Assembly: GCF_900129865.1 (NCBI RefSeq)
Contig: NZ_FQXD01000008.1
Location: 87,880 to 151,879, forward strand
DNA from: Virgibacillus chiguensis
GTDB taxonomy: Bacteria; Bacillota; Bacilli; Bacillales; Amphibacillaceae
Direction: 5' to 3'
Length of the DNA: 64,000 nucleotides
The position numbers were made by a program, and so were the translations under genes. Positions 24,591 through 33,971 of this stretch are shown here, piece after piece (the stretch's first letter is position 1; every line of letters starts with the position of its first letter). The notes beneath the pieces were generated by a model, which was not told the DNA's origin, ran no database searches, and worked only from the letters and a program-made list of their open reading frames with translations.

Positions 24591-26108
24591 CTATAGATTT
24601 AATGGATTTAACGGTTTTCTTCCTGCATAAGATAAAACACTTTTTGTTTCTGTATATAAATCTAGCGTCTCTATTCCTAGTTCACGACCAAATCCAGACT
24701 GTTTATATCCACCAAATGGAGTGCCAGGAAAAGCAGAAAACGGGCAGTTCACCATCACCACACCAGCCTGAATACGATCAGACACACGCTTTATAAGACC
24801 TTGGTCTTTCGCCCAAATAGCCGCAGCCAGACCGTATTTCGTATCATTAGCTAATTGAACCACTTCTTTTTCATCTGTAAATGTCATCACAACGACGACA
24901 GGACCAAAAACCTCCTCTTGCGCAATTTTCATATCATTTGTTACATCTGTTATTACGGTTGGTGCATACCAATACCCTTCTTCAAAGCCTTCTACTTTTA
25001 AGGGATGCCCCCCTGTTACAACGGTTGCACCCTCTTCCTTTGCTCCTTCTACATAACGATGGATCTTATCCAATTGTTGTTTACTAATAATTGCACCAAC
25101 GTGAGACTTTTCTGACATCGGGTCATCTACAACTAGTTTCCTTGTCTTATCGAGAAAACTTTCCATAAATTCATCATACATATCTTCATGGATAAATAAG
25201 CGCGATCTTGCTTCACACGATTGACCAGTGTTGTAAAAAATACCGAAAACAGACCCGTTAACCGCCGCCTCTAAATCGGCATCTGGGAATACGATGTTGG
25301 GAGATTTTCCTCCCAACTCTAAGGTAACCCGCTTTAAGGTTTCCGAAGCTTTTGCCATAATATCCTTCCCTGTATTTGTTTCTCCTGTAAAGGCAACCTT
25401 GTCAATGCCTTTATGTTCCGTTAAATAAGTGCCGATCGTTGCACCTAGGCCTGTTACTACATTAACAACCCCTTCAGGTACACCTGCTTCTGTACAAATT
25501 TCTGCTAACAAAATTGCCGTAATTGGTGTAAAACTGGCGGGTTTTAATACAATAGAACAGCCTGTTGCAATGGCAGGCGCCACCTTCCAAGCAGCCATCA
25601 TCATTGGGTAATTCCAAGGTATAATTTGCGCTGCTACACCGATCGGTTCTTTTTGCGTATAATTAAAAAACTGCCCAGGGACATTATTTACCGTGCCACA
25701 ATGTCCAACAATGGCTCCAGCATAAAACTCGAAATCTTCTATTGCCTGCATGACTTGACCTTGAGCTGCGGAGATGGTTTTACCACTATTCATAACTTCC
25801 ATCTCAACTAATTGATGAAACCGCTCCCTCATAATCGAAGCAATGTTGTTTAATACGCGTGCGCGCTTTCCTACTGGATAACGCTTCCATTTGCCATTAT
25901 CAAAAGCTTCTCGAGCTGCTTCTACCGCTAAGTCTACATCTTCCAGATTTGCTTTTGGCACTTCAGCAATGACTTCACCTGTTGCAGGATTGTAAACCGT
26001 CGCCATTTCACCTGACTTAGCCTGTGTCGGTTTTCCATTAATAACCATTTGGTATGTCTCACGTTTTAGCTCTTTCGCAAAAATTGGCTGTTCTGTTGTT
26101 TTTACCAT
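24591..26108 (-). CDS. Aldehyde dehydrogenase of the phenylacetate operon
   Basis: From ATG 26108 (AAGGAG site) it is 505 aa. It is a classical non-acylating ALDH with ELGGKSPNIVFPDAD (general base Glu) and FYNTGQSCEARSR (catalytic Cys). In this operon it could oxidise the ring-opened semialdehyde, the role of the PaaZ ALDH domain or PacL, or phenylacetaldehyde upstream of PaaK. PaaZ is normally fused to a MaoC hydratase domain, which is absent here. Confidence 0.85.
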   Translation of the reverse strand: MVKTTEQPIFAKELKRETYQMVINGKPTQAKSGEMATVYNPATGEVIAEVPKANLEDVDLAVEAAREAFDNGKWKRYPVGKRARVLNNIASIMRERFHQLVEMEVMNSGKTISAAQGQVMQAIEDFEFYAGAIVGHCGTVNNVPGQFFNYTQKEPIGVAAQIIPWNYPMMMAAWKVAPAIATGCSIVLKPASFTPITAILLAEICTEAGVPEGVVNVVTGLGATIGTYLTEHKGIDKVAFTGETNTGKDIMAKASETLKRVTLELGGKSPNIVFPDADLEAAVNGSVFGIFYNTGQSCEARSRLFIHEDMYDEFMESFLDKTRKLVVDDPMSEKSHVGAIISKQQLDKIHRYVEGAKEEGATVVTGGHPLKVEGFEEGYWYAPTVITDVTNDMKIAQEEVFGPVVVVMTFTDEKEVVQLANDTKYGLAAAIWAKDQGLIKRVSDRIQAGVVMVNCPFSAFPGTPFGGYKQSGFGRELGIETLDLYTETKSVLSYAGRKPLNPLNL

Positions 26109-26124
26109 TTCCAACGCTCCTTTT

Positions 26125-26898
26125 TTAATATCCTTTATATTTAGGGGATCGTTTATCCAAAAAGGACTGAACCCCTTCTGCATAATCTTCTGTCTTACCA
26201 GCAATCTCTTGTCCAAACGCCTCATAATCTAGCATATTAGTTAAGTTCGTTTCAAAGCTTTGGTACATGTAACGCTTGATTAACCCTATTGCTTTTGTAG
26301 GCATATGAGCCAAGCGATCAACAAATGAAGTCGTTTCTGTATCTAACTGATCTGGTGGGACTACTTTTGTTACTAGACCAACCTCCTTCGCTTCTTTTGC
26401 CGTTAGCTTCTCGCCTAAAATAGCTAATTCAAGAGCTTTAGCTAAACCGACGATACGAGGCAAATAATATAAATTTCCAGAGTCAGGAATTAACCCAATA
26501 TGGATAAACGCCTCCATAAATGAAGCTTGTTCCGAAGCAATTCGAAAATCACACGCCAATGCCAAGCTTAACCCAGCACCTGCTGTTGCACCATTAATAG
26601 AAGCAATAATTGGTTTTTCCACTCGAGCAAGCTCTTTCATCATCGGTTGGTAGCGGGATTTAATAATTTCCCCTAGTTGCATCTCAGGTTGTAGGCTGCT
26701 AATATCTTCTCCAGAACAGAATGCTTTTCCGGCACCAGTAATAACAAGGGCACGTATTTTATGATCCTTTCCCACGCTTTGAAATACTTCGATCATTTCT
26801 TGATTCATCGTACTTGTAAATGCATTTAATTTCTCAGGTCGATTCAAGGTTAGCCAAGCGACCTGATCCTTTTCTTCATAATGAATGGTCTGAAACAT
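26125..26898 (-). CDS. paaG: 1,2-epoxyphenylacetyl-CoA isomerase
   Basis: This 257-aa crotonase-fold protein has lost the first catalytic Glu (GAGLSLALACD) but carries an Asp in HIGLIPDSGNLYYLPR, the pattern of PaaG. It converts the ring epoxide to oxepin-CoA and shifts later double bonds. It follows paaF by 11 bp; the ribosome site is AGGAG. Confidence 0.85.
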   Translation of the reverse strand: MFQTIHYEEKDQVAWLTLNRPEKLNAFTSTMNQEMIEVFQSVGKDHKIRALVITGAGKAFCSGEDISSLQPEMQLGEIIKSRYQPMMKELARVEKPIIASINGATAGAGLSLALACDFRIASEQASFMEAFIHIGLIPDSGNLYYLPRIVGLAKALELAILGEKLTAKEAKEVGLVTKVVPPDQLDTETTSFVDRLAHMPTKAIGLIKRYMYQSFETNLTNMLDYEAFGQEIAGKTEDYAEGVQSFLDKRSPKYKGY

Positions 26899-26909
26899 TT
26901 GCCCAACTC

Positions 26910-27698
26910 CTATTTCCCCTGAAAATGTGGCGATCGCTTTTCCATAAATGCCTGCATCCCTTCTTGTTGATCCTCAGAAGCAAAAAGCAAAGAAAAGTTT
27001 TTTCGTTCATATTGCATCGCTTCATATTCAGTTACATTCTCTGCTCTTCTAACCGTATCTTTTATTAGCCGTAAAGCCAAAGCCGGTTGCTTCTTTAATT
27101 TTTCAGCAAAATGTATCGTCTCTTGCATAAGAAGTTCATTTGGTACTATCCGATTTACCATTCCCCAATGTTTCGCTTCTTCTGCTTCCAAATGATTTCC
27201 ACTCCATAGAAATTCTAATGCCTTTCTTTTCCCTATTAATTTCGTTAATTTCACACAACCTCCAGCACTAGGCATAACACCAAGTTTCACTTCTGGAAAT
27301 CCAAATTTACTATTTGCTGCTGCAAATATCATATCAGCACATAATGCAAGCTCAAATCCACCACCGAGGACAAATCCGTGCACTGCAGCTATTACTGGTT
27401 TTTTTATTAATGCAATACGATCCCAATCAGCAAACTGATTTTTCAACTCCATGGAAACCGCATTTTCTCCCATCATTTCTTTAATATCTGCTCCAGCAGC
27501 AAAAGATTTACCGGCGCCAAATAAAACAATGACTTTCACTTGCTCTGAATAATCAAATTCACATAATGCAGTTAAAATTTCTGCTACCATCGATTGATTA
27601 ATAGCATTTAAAACTTTTGGGCGTTGCAACTCAATGTTTCCAATTTCGTTGTCCGTCCAAACTTTAATATATTGATAGTTATTCAACTTCCTCACCAA
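26910..27698 (-). CDS. paaF: Enoyl-CoA hydratase, probable 2,3-dehydroadipyl-CoA hydratase
   Basis: This 262-aa crotonase-fold enzyme keeps both catalytic Glu residues (GGGFELALCAD and FPEVKLG). The frame overlaps the end of the EthD-like gene; candidate starts are TTG 27698, GTG 27695 or TTG 27686, and no ATG is available near the N-terminus. The exact start is open. Its place between the oxygenase genes and paaG suggests PaaF. Confidence 0.82.
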   Translation of the reverse strand: MVRKLNNYQYIKVWTDNEIGNIELQRPKVLNAINQSMVAEILTALCEFDYSEQVKVIVLFGAGKSFAAGADIKEMMGENAVSMELKNQFADWDRIALIKKPVIAAVHGFVLGGGFELALCADMIFAAANSKFGFPEVKLGVMPSAGGCVKLTKLIGKRKALEFLWSGNHLEAEEAKHWGMVNRIVPNELLMQETIHFAEKLKKQPALALRLIKDTVRRAENVTEYEAMQYERKNFSLLFASEDQQEGMQAFMEKRSPHFQGK

Positions 27699-27981
27699 TC
27701 ATCATCGTCACTAAATCCCCAGCGAATGACATCAAATCTTTTCCAGAGGCTTTTGCTTCATCCGTTTTCATCGCCGCTTTTAATGCATCGTGATCATCAT
27801 AATACATTTCACATAACAGATAGTACTTACTTTCCCCACCAGGTGATCCTACAATTTTAGTAACTTCCATTTTACGTAATCCAGGAATCTTTTTAGTAAT
27901 GGGCGTATGAACATTCTGATAATGTTCATCAAAACTAACCTTATCCTCAGGGCGTTTATACAATGCTATTAATTTAACCAT
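27679..27981 (-). CDS. EthD-family dimeric alpha-beta barrel protein
   Basis: This 100-aa ferredoxin-fold protein has the EthD pattern (LIALYKRPEDK, HYQNVHTPI, GLRKMEV). EthD-like proteins accompany oxygenases and often help degrade or scavenge intermediates. Its ATG overlaps the end of paaD, so it belongs to the operon. Confidence 0.8.
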   Translation of the reverse strand: MVKLIALYKRPEDKVSFDEHYQNVHTPITKKIPGLRKMEVTKIVGSPGGESKYYLLCEMYYDDHDALKAAMKTDEAKASGKDLMSFAGDLVTMMIGEEVE

Positions 27982-28508
27982 TTATTTTCCACTCCTTCAA
28001 ATAAATTAGCAATGGGTTTCATTGCTTCAAATGGGTTTTTACATGCATTACAATAAAGAATACTTCGACATGCTGTTGGCCCAAATATGTTCTCCATCGT
28101 TGTATACATGGAATGACAATAAGGGCATGGAATCTTCCAAGGTTCACCCGCAGTAAAAGAAGCTGGTGGGGGTGAAACTCCATTTTGTCTTAATTTTTCT
28201 TTCCCCGTTTCCGTAATGCGATCCGTTGTCCACGGAGGATGAAAACGAAATGTAACTTCAACTTCTAAATCATCATTCCATTCTAATAAACGCTCTTTCA
28301 CTTTTTCTTTTACATCTGCTTGAATCATATTTAAAGCTGGACATCCACTAAAAGTTGGCAATAGCTCCACTTGAACAAAACCGTCCCTTTTCATTGCTAT
28401 ATTTTCCAACATTCCTAGCTCAACAATACTAATATACGGCATTTCTGGATCAGTTACTTGTTGTAATACTTGCTGTACTTCCTTCTTGAGAAGTAAGTTT
28501 TTCGTCAT
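27969..28508 (-). CDS. paaD: Phenylacetyl-CoA epoxidase maturation subunit PaaD
   Basis: This 179-aa protein has an N-terminal MIP18/DUF59 domain (VTDPEMPYISIVELGML) and a C-terminal four-Cys zinc ribbon (CPYCHS ... CNACKNP). PaaD helps assemble the metal centres of the PaaABC(E) epoxidase. Confidence 0.9.
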   Translation of the reverse strand: MTKNLLLKKEVQQVLQQVTDPEMPYISIVELGMLENIAMKRDGFVQVELLPTFSGCPALNMIQADVKEKVKERLLEWNDDLEVEVTFRFHPPWTTDRITETGKEKLRQNGVSPPPASFTAGEPWKIPCPYCHSMYTTMENIFGPTACRSILYCNACKNPFEAMKPIANLFEGVENKWLN

Positions 28509-28532
28509 CCTTTATCCCTCACTTCATCTTTA

Positions 28533-29324
28533 TTACCAAGAAACTGCTTGCTTATCACCTCCGTAAACTTCACTTAACACTTCCAGAGCTTCCGTTAGAT
28601 CTTCCGTATGTTCTCCATTACGCCCATTTCCACTTTCCATGCCAGGAGATGTCTTAGGTGAAAATTGCATTTCGCCAAATGTAGTACAAACTCTTTTCAA
28701 CCATTCATTTCGCAATTTTTCTTCTTCCACTATCAACTGATGATCACATATTTCTTTACCATATCTACCTAAAGAGATTACCCCGTCAAATTCTTGCCAA
28801 CAATAGTTGATAGCATTCTCCATACGATGACGGGCCTCTTTCGTACTCGACATTAATTGTGTAAACCAAGTTTCCCAATGCATAGAATGGTAGTAATGCT
28901 CCAATGAGATTTTCTCTGCTGCTTGTTTCAAAGGCTCATAACTAGAATGATAAAGAGATTCTAAGCGAATTTGTTTCAACACACTGAACAAATAATGGCG
29001 AACTACCGTATAGGCCCAATCGTAATTGGGATTTTCTAAATAATGGCCTAATCCGTTCTTCCGCTCTAAAAGAATAGCATTTCGAAAGGATTCTGGCTCC
29101 CTACAATGCGATAATGCATCAACATCTCCTGCTCCTAATTCCTCCAGCAATTGATAATACATGACCGCATGCCCCATCATATCTTGATTGATGGATGAAA
29201 AAGCAACATCCTCCTCAATATGAGGCGCCAACCCAAGCCATTCCGAGCCACGATAGGCTAGGATGAAATTATCATCTGCTAATTGATAAAGTAATTCACA
29301 CAAAACCATATCTTCTCGTTGCAA
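28533..29324 (-). CDS. paaC: Phenylacetyl-CoA epoxidase structural subunit PaaC
   Basis: This 263-aa ferritin-fold protein pairs with PaaA. AEEDVAF..., the DMMGHA region and YYHSMHWETWF fit PaaC. The start is TTG 29324: GGAGGGG lies 8 nt upstream and overlaps the paaB stop. Confidence 0.9.
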   Translation of the reverse strand: MQREDMVLCELLYQLADDNFILAYRGSEWLGLAPHIEEDVAFSSINQDMMGHAVMYYQLLEELGAGDVDALSHCREPESFRNAILLERKNGLGHYLENPNYDWAYTVVRHYLFSVLKQIRLESLYHSSYEPLKQAAEKISLEHYYHSMHWETWFTQLMSSTKEARHRMENAINYCWQEFDGVISLGRYGKEICDHQLIVEEEKLRNEWLKRVCTTFGEMQFSPKTSPGMESGNGRNGEHTEDLTEALEVLSEVYGGDKQAVSW

Positions 29325-29329
29325 CCTCT

Positions 29330-29647
29330 TTACCCCTCCTTCACTTTTGTATCATGATTAAATTCTTTCCATTTCTTAGGGAGATCTACATAGCCACGAG
29401 TTTCCCGATACGCTTTATTATCCATTAATTGAAAGGCTTCTCTTTCTTCTTGGCTCATCTTCCTGATATCTTTTCGACTTACAACCCACAATTCCTTCAC
29501 GGCTTCACGCCGAAAAAAGTTTTCTTTCGCCATGATATAAGCCATTTCCTTGTTGGGTGCTGTTAAGCTAAATCGGTGTTCTAAAGGTAATCCATCTCTT
29601 TTCCTGCTAAAAACTTCAAATGCTTCATAAAATTGTTCACTTGCCAT
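29330..29647 (-). CDS. paaB: Phenylacetyl-CoA epoxidase subunit PaaB
   Basis: This 105-aa protein (ATG 29647 behind GGAGAGGAG) begins ASEQFYEAFEVFSRKRDG and carries SLTAPNKEMAYIMAKENFFRR in the middle, both typical of PaaB, the small subunit that bridges the AC heterodimers. Confidence 0.9.
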   Translation of the reverse strand: MASEQFYEAFEVFSRKRDGLPLEHRFSLTAPNKEMAYIMAKENFFRREAVKELWVVSRKDIRKMSQEEREAFQLMDNKAYRETRGYVDLPKKWKEFNHDTKVKEG

Positions 29648-29664
29648 GATCGCACTCCTCTCCG

Positions 29665-30645
29665 TCATCCAACATGTTCGCTTGCTTGTTCTTTGAAATG
29701 CCTTAACGCATCTCGAACCCATTGACTATTTTCATAAGAATTCCTGCGCAAAGCTAGCCTTTCATCTGATTTTGGTCCATCCCCAGCTACTATTCTTTTG
29801 AATTTCTGCCAATCTGGCTCTGTATAACGCCATTCTTGTGTATCTTCATCAAAACGCAACTGTTCGTCTGGAATGCTTAATCCAAGTAATTGAATTTTTG
29901 GTACATATTTCGTTAAAAATTCTTGCCGTAATTGCTCATTTGTTTTTGTTCGGAGTTTATACTTTATACCAATATCAACATTGGTGTGACCTGTTTCTTG
30001 CTTTGACTTGGGGCCAAAAAAGGTTAATAACGATTCCCACCAACGATGAAGTGCTTCCTGTAACATGGCTTTTTGTTTTTCCGTTCCACTAGCCAAAGCT
30101 AGTGTCAAGCTTTCTCCATGTTTCGCATGGAAGGATTCCTCCTGACAAATTCTTTTCAATGCTCTTCCATATGGTCCATAAGAAGTATTTAACATCATCG
30201 TTTGTGATAAAATAGCCGCTCCATCCACTAACCAAGCAATAATAGCTGCATCTCCCCATGATGGTGCAGGCATATGAAAGACATTATGAAATTTAAGCCG
30301 TTTTGTAAATAAATCCTCCATAATATGGTCTCTTGTTTTCCCCAATGGTTGGATTAAATCTTCTACGACGCGTAACAGCAACTGACCATGTCCCATTTCA
30401 TCCTGAACTTTAGCCATAATAGCTAATTTTCGATGTAAAGTTGGTGCCTTAGGTACCCATTCTTTTTCAGGGAGTGCCCCCATAATTTCACTAATCCCAT
30501 GCATCGAAATTAAACGTATCAATGCCTTTCTATATTCGTCTGGCATCCAATCTTCCGCCTCTATTTTTTCACCCTTTTCAATCCTTTCCATAAAATGATC
30601 ATATTTTTCATCAGCTGTTAATTGGTCAAAAGGAGTTAAAACCAT
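29665..30645 (-). CDS. paaA: Phenylacetyl-CoA epoxidase catalytic subunit PaaA
   Basis: This 326-aa di-iron subunit (ATG 30645, 9 nt from AAGGAGG) shows the carboxylate-His motif KVQDEMGHGQ and a second cluster ICQEESFHAKHGE. It epoxidises the ring of phenylacetyl-CoA. In E. coli electrons come from PaaE; no paaE is present in this operon. Confidence 0.93.
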   Translation of the reverse strand: MVLTPFDQLTADEKYDHFMERIEKGEKIEAEDWMPDEYRKALIRLISMHGISEIMGALPEKEWVPKAPTLHRKLAIMAKVQDEMGHGQLLLRVVEDLIQPLGKTRDHIMEDLFTKRLKFHNVFHMPAPSWGDAAIIAWLVDGAAILSQTMMLNTSYGPYGRALKRICQEESFHAKHGESLTLALASGTEKQKAMLQEALHRWWESLLTFFGPKSKQETGHTNVDIGIKYKLRTKTNEQLRQEFLTKYVPKIQLLGLSIPDEQLRFDEDTQEWRYTEPDWQKFKRIVAGDGPKSDERLALRRNSYENSQWVRDALRHFKEQASEHVG

Positions 30646-30659
30646 GGTTTGCAACCTCC

Positions 30660-31982
30660 TTAAATTTTTATTCCGCTGTCTCTGACAACACGAATCGCTT
30701 TCCCCATCGATCGAGGGATCGTACCAGGATGTTCAATGCTAACATCTATACTAACGAGACATTTGCTTTTTAATTGTTGAAAAACTTGATTAGAAAGCGC
30801 TTTTATTTTTGCATGCTCTAAATCCCCATCTAATTGTCGGTACATCGTTTCATTGATCTCTACTTTTAACAACACTTTATCTAATGAGCCTTGATTCACA
30901 ACATAAAGCTGATAATGTGGTTCTAGCTCCTTCATCTCCAATAGAGCGCTCTCTATCTCTGTCGGGTAAACATTCACGCCACGAACAATAAGCATATCAT
31001 CAATTCTTCCTTTTACACGCGACATTCTCGTTGTTGTTCTACCGCATATACAAGGTTCTTTCGTAATGGAAGCTATATCACCAGTACGATAACGAATAAT
31101 TGGAAAAGCTTCTTTGGTTAAACTAGTAAAAACAAGCTCCCCTTCTTCTCCTTCTGGTACGGGGTCCAACGTATCTGGATGAATGACTTCCACATAAAAA
31201 TGATCATCAGCGACATGCAGACCAGATTGTGCTTGTAAACATTCACAAGAAATTCCAGGTCCCATCACTTCACTTAATCCATAAATATCCATGGCTTTAA
31301 TTCCTAATCTCTCTTCTAACTCTTTGCGCATCTTCTCTGACCAAGGTTCAGCACCAAATATTCCATATTGCAAGCTGGTTTTTCGGGGATCTTTTCCTAA
31401 TTGTTCCATTTTGTCAGCAATATTTAAAATATAGGAAGGAGTACCAACAATGACGCTAGGTTTAAAATCTTCTATTAATAACACTTGCCTTTCTGTGTTT
31501 CCTCCTGAAACGGGGACCGTGGCCATTCCTAGTTTTTCTGATCCATAATGTAAACCAAGCCCACCAGTAAACAAACCATAACCAAATGCATTTTGTAGAA
31601 TACGTTGCTTATTTCCTCCACAAGCAACAATTGCTCTTGCAACAATTTCCGCCCATACTTCCAAATCGTTTCTAGTGTATCCTACAACAGTCGGTTTGCC
31701 ACTTGTACCACTAGAAGCATGGATTCTATCAATAACACTTATTGGTAGTGCAAATAATTGGAATGGATAATTATCACGCAGATCTTTCTTTTGCGTAAAT
31801 GGTAATTTCTGAATATCTTCTAAGGATTGAATGTCGTTTGGGGTTAGATTTAATGCTGCAAATTTTTTATGATAATAAGGGGTTTTATTGTAAACGGTTT
31901 GCACTGTTTTTTTAAGTCTTGATAATTGAAGTTTTTCCATACTTTCTCTAGGAAGCGTTTCCATTTCTTGATTATAAAACAT
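30660..31982 (-). CDS. paaK: Phenylacetate-CoA ligase
   Basis: This 440-aa adenylate-forming enzyme has the P-loop-like SSGTSGKPTVVGYT, YGLSEVMGPG, YRTGDIAS and the C-terminal Lys-domain hinge RVKGRIDDMLIVRG. It activates phenylacetate to the CoA ester that is both substrate of PaaABC and inducer of PaaX. It is the first gene of the operon. Confidence 0.93.
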   Translation of the reverse strand: MFYNQEMETLPRESMEKLQLSRLKKTVQTVYNKTPYYHKKFAALNLTPNDIQSLEDIQKLPFTQKKDLRDNYPFQLFALPISVIDRIHASSGTSGKPTVVGYTRNDLEVWAEIVARAIVACGGNKQRILQNAFGYGLFTGGLGLHYGSEKLGMATVPVSGGNTERQVLLIEDFKPSVIVGTPSYILNIADKMEQLGKDPRKTSLQYGIFGAEPWSEKMRKELEERLGIKAMDIYGLSEVMGPGISCECLQAQSGLHVADDHFYVEVIHPDTLDPVPEGEEGELVFTSLTKEAFPIIRYRTGDIASITKEPCICGRTTTRMSRVKGRIDDMLIVRGVNVYPTEIESALLEMKELEPHYQLYVVNQGSLDKVLLKVEINETMYRQLDGDLEHAKIKALSNQVFQQLKSKCLVSIDVSIEHPGTIPRSMGKAIRVVRDSGIKI

Positions 31983-32003
31983 GATTTCACCTACCTATTC
32001 ATT

Positions 32004-32019
32004 GTATTTGTGCAAATAC
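32004..32019. promoter_or_regulatory. Palindrome upstream of paaK, candidate PaaX operator
   Basis: GTATTTG and CAAATAC are perfect 7-bp arms with 2 bp between, 22 bp upstream of the paaK start. Placement fits repression; assignment to PaaX is inference. Confidence 0.4.
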
Positions 32020-32181
32020 TCTAGATGAAATTTTCCATTAGGATACGGACTTTCTGCTAAAAAAATCCGTAGCTACATAAGTTTTTTTCATTTTCGCCTA
32101 CCTTATTTATAATTGAAAAACATGACTTTTTACGAATTTCCTATGAAAAAAAACGTTTTCATTTTACATATACTATTAAAA

Positions 32182-32262
32182 TAACTTCGCTATCGACAGA
32201 TCAATATGGCGATAGACGCCTTCATTTTGTTTATACGACAATCCATAAAAATGTGCTCCTTC
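32182..32262 (+). repeat. Degenerate R2 repeat
   Basis: TATGGCGATAG, CATTTTGTTTATAC and a CCTACAGTG tail follow the R2 order. It lies directly beyond the ferredoxin stop. Confidence 0.35.
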
Positions 32263-32270
32263 CTACAGTG

Positions 32271-32501
32271 CTAGAAAAAATCTCTGTTTTTCTCAATATA
32301 TTCCTTCTCTTTTTCAGGGACGTCTTCTTCTGCATATATAGCTTGAACTGGGCAAATTGGCTCACATGCTGCACAGTCTATACATATGTCAGGGTCTATG
32401 TAGTACATTTCATTTCCTGAATAAATCGCATCTACAGGACAAACTTCTACACACTCAGCAGACTTTTCAAAAGAGCAAGGAGATGTAATAACAAACGCCA
32501 T
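32271..32501 (-). CDS. Seven-iron type ferredoxin
   Basis: This 76-aa electron carrier has C-x7-C-x3-CP in the first half (3Fe-4S type spacing) and CIDCAACEPICP in the second (4Fe-4S). It follows a ferredoxin reductase gene by 16 bp and lies upstream of the paa operon on the same strand, so it may deliver electrons to PaaABC, which lacks PaaE here. Confidence 0.88.
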   Translation of the reverse strand: MAFVITSPCSFEKSAECVEVCPVDAIYSGNEMYYIDPDICIDCAACEPICPVQAIYAEEDVPEKEKEYIEKNRDFF

Positions 32502-32517
32502 GTTTTTCTCTCCAATC

Positions 32518-33528
32518 TCAGTTTTTCATTTTTTCCCATTTTTCAAATAAAGTTGTGCTATGTTGGGGTTGATGCCTAGCTTTAGGATCTATATACGTTT
32601 TAGCACTGCTAATTGCAGTGACTGCATCACCAAATCCTGAAGCAATTAACTTCACTTTTCCATAGAAGGTAACAACATCGCCAGCAGCGTAAATACCTTG
32701 GATATTCGTATTCATAGCTGAATCTACTTGAATAGCATTTTTCACAAATTCTAGCCCCCAATTTTTAATCGGACCTAAAGAAGATATAAAGCCGTAACTA
32801 GCGATTAATTCGTCTAACGGAATTTTTATCGTTTCTGAGTCTTTTACGTTTTGAATAGTGATTTCTTCTATTTTTCCTTCTCCTACAATTTCATGTAATT
32901 GAAACGGAGTAAATACGTCAACCTTAGAGTCAAACAGTTTGGAAACAGTATGTTCGTGAGCCCTGAATTGTTCTCTTCGGTGAATTATTTTCACATTTTT
33001 TGCTATTGGCTCCATCATCATTGCCCAATCTACTGCTGAGTCTCCACCACCTAATATACAAACGTTTTTATCCTTATAACGATTTACATCTTGAACAAAA
33101 TAGTGTAAGTTCTTTCCTTCGTATGTATAAGCATTTGCTAATTTTATTCGTCGAGGTTCAAAGGCTCCTATACCAGCAGTAATAAGAATTGTTTTTGAAT
33201 AATGCACTTCTTTGTCTGTAGCAAGTTGAAAATATTGGTTATTAACCTTTACTACATTTTCTACCGTTTGCTGTAATACAATATGAGGATTAAATTGCAT
33301 TGCTTGTTCCGTTAACTGATTAATTAATACTTGTGCCTTCACTTTCGGATATGCCGCAACATCATGAATGTACTTTTCAGGATATAATGCAGACAATTGC
33401 CCACCTAAATGAGGTAAGGTTTCGATGATTTTCACTTTCATCTGTCGTAATCCCCCATAAAAAGCAGCAAATAAACCTATTGGTCCACCACCTATAATCG
33501 TAACATCATACATACATTCTTCTTTCAC
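32518..33528 (-). CDS. Ferredoxin-NADP+ reductase, thioredoxin-reductase-like (YumC type)
   Basis: This 336-aa FAD enzyme has IIGGGPIGLFAAFYGG (FAD), CILGGGDSAVDWAMMM (NADPH) and IYAAGDVVTFYGKVKLIASG (second FAD contact). The CxxC of thioredoxin reductase is absent, which marks the FNR2 group. The start is GTG 33528, 7 nt from GGAGG. Coupling to the ferredoxin gene suggests a two-protein NADPH-to-oxygenase chain. Confidence 0.88.
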   Translation of the reverse strand: MKEECMYDVTIIGGGPIGLFAAFYGGLRQMKVKIIETLPHLGGQLSALYPEKYIHDVAAYPKVKAQVLINQLTEQAMQFNPHIVLQQTVENVVKVNNQYFQLATDKEVHYSKTILITAGIGAFEPRRIKLANAYTYEGKNLHYFVQDVNRYKDKNVCILGGGDSAVDWAMMMEPIAKNVKIIHRREQFRAHEHTVSKLFDSKVDVFTPFQLHEIVGEGKIEEITIQNVKDSETIKIPLDELIASYGFISSLGPIKNWGLEFVKNAIQVDSAMNTNIQGIYAAGDVVTFYGKVKLIASGFGDAVTAISSAKTYIDPKARHQPQHSTTLFEKWEKMKN

Positions 33529-33971
33529 TTTTTCACCTCCACTTATAAGAGCTCTCTTCCTATTTTATCTAGGAGCTATTATTTCGTCCTGCATCCATGA
33601 TGGTTTTCTATAGTGTATGAAGGGTAAATATTTCTTCTCATCTATCAAGCATTTAAATAGACGATTTATTTCATGATATATCTTTAGAGGAAATATTAGA
33701 ACAATATTTTGTATGACGTTTTATAAACGGCATATAAATTAATGTTATATAGATAGTACCACCATAGATTAAATTTTGTCAATATTGTATTTAATTTAAT
33801 TATTTAAATATTTTATAAGTATTATTGGAGACACAAATAAAACCCCTTCACTTCTAAAGGAGTTTTATCTAAAATGCTTATTCTTTTTTATCTTTGTTAC
33901 ACTGAGTTAAGAAGTAAGGGAGGAGGTTTATTTTATCCCAACTATAAAATGCTTTAAGACCGTTGTAAAAT
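33529..33971. other. Intergenic region upstream of the ferredoxin reductase
   Basis: AT-rich, no gene. It includes the promoter region of the reductase-ferredoxin pair and a terminator at 33839-33866 that belongs to the decayed aldolase gene. Confidence 0.5.
33839..33866 (-). terminator. Terminator beyond the aldolase remnant
   Basis: AAAACCCCTT pairs imperfectly with AAAGGAGTTTT around a short loop, about 100 bp after the remnant's stop; ATTTG follows on the minus strand. Confidence 0.5.
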
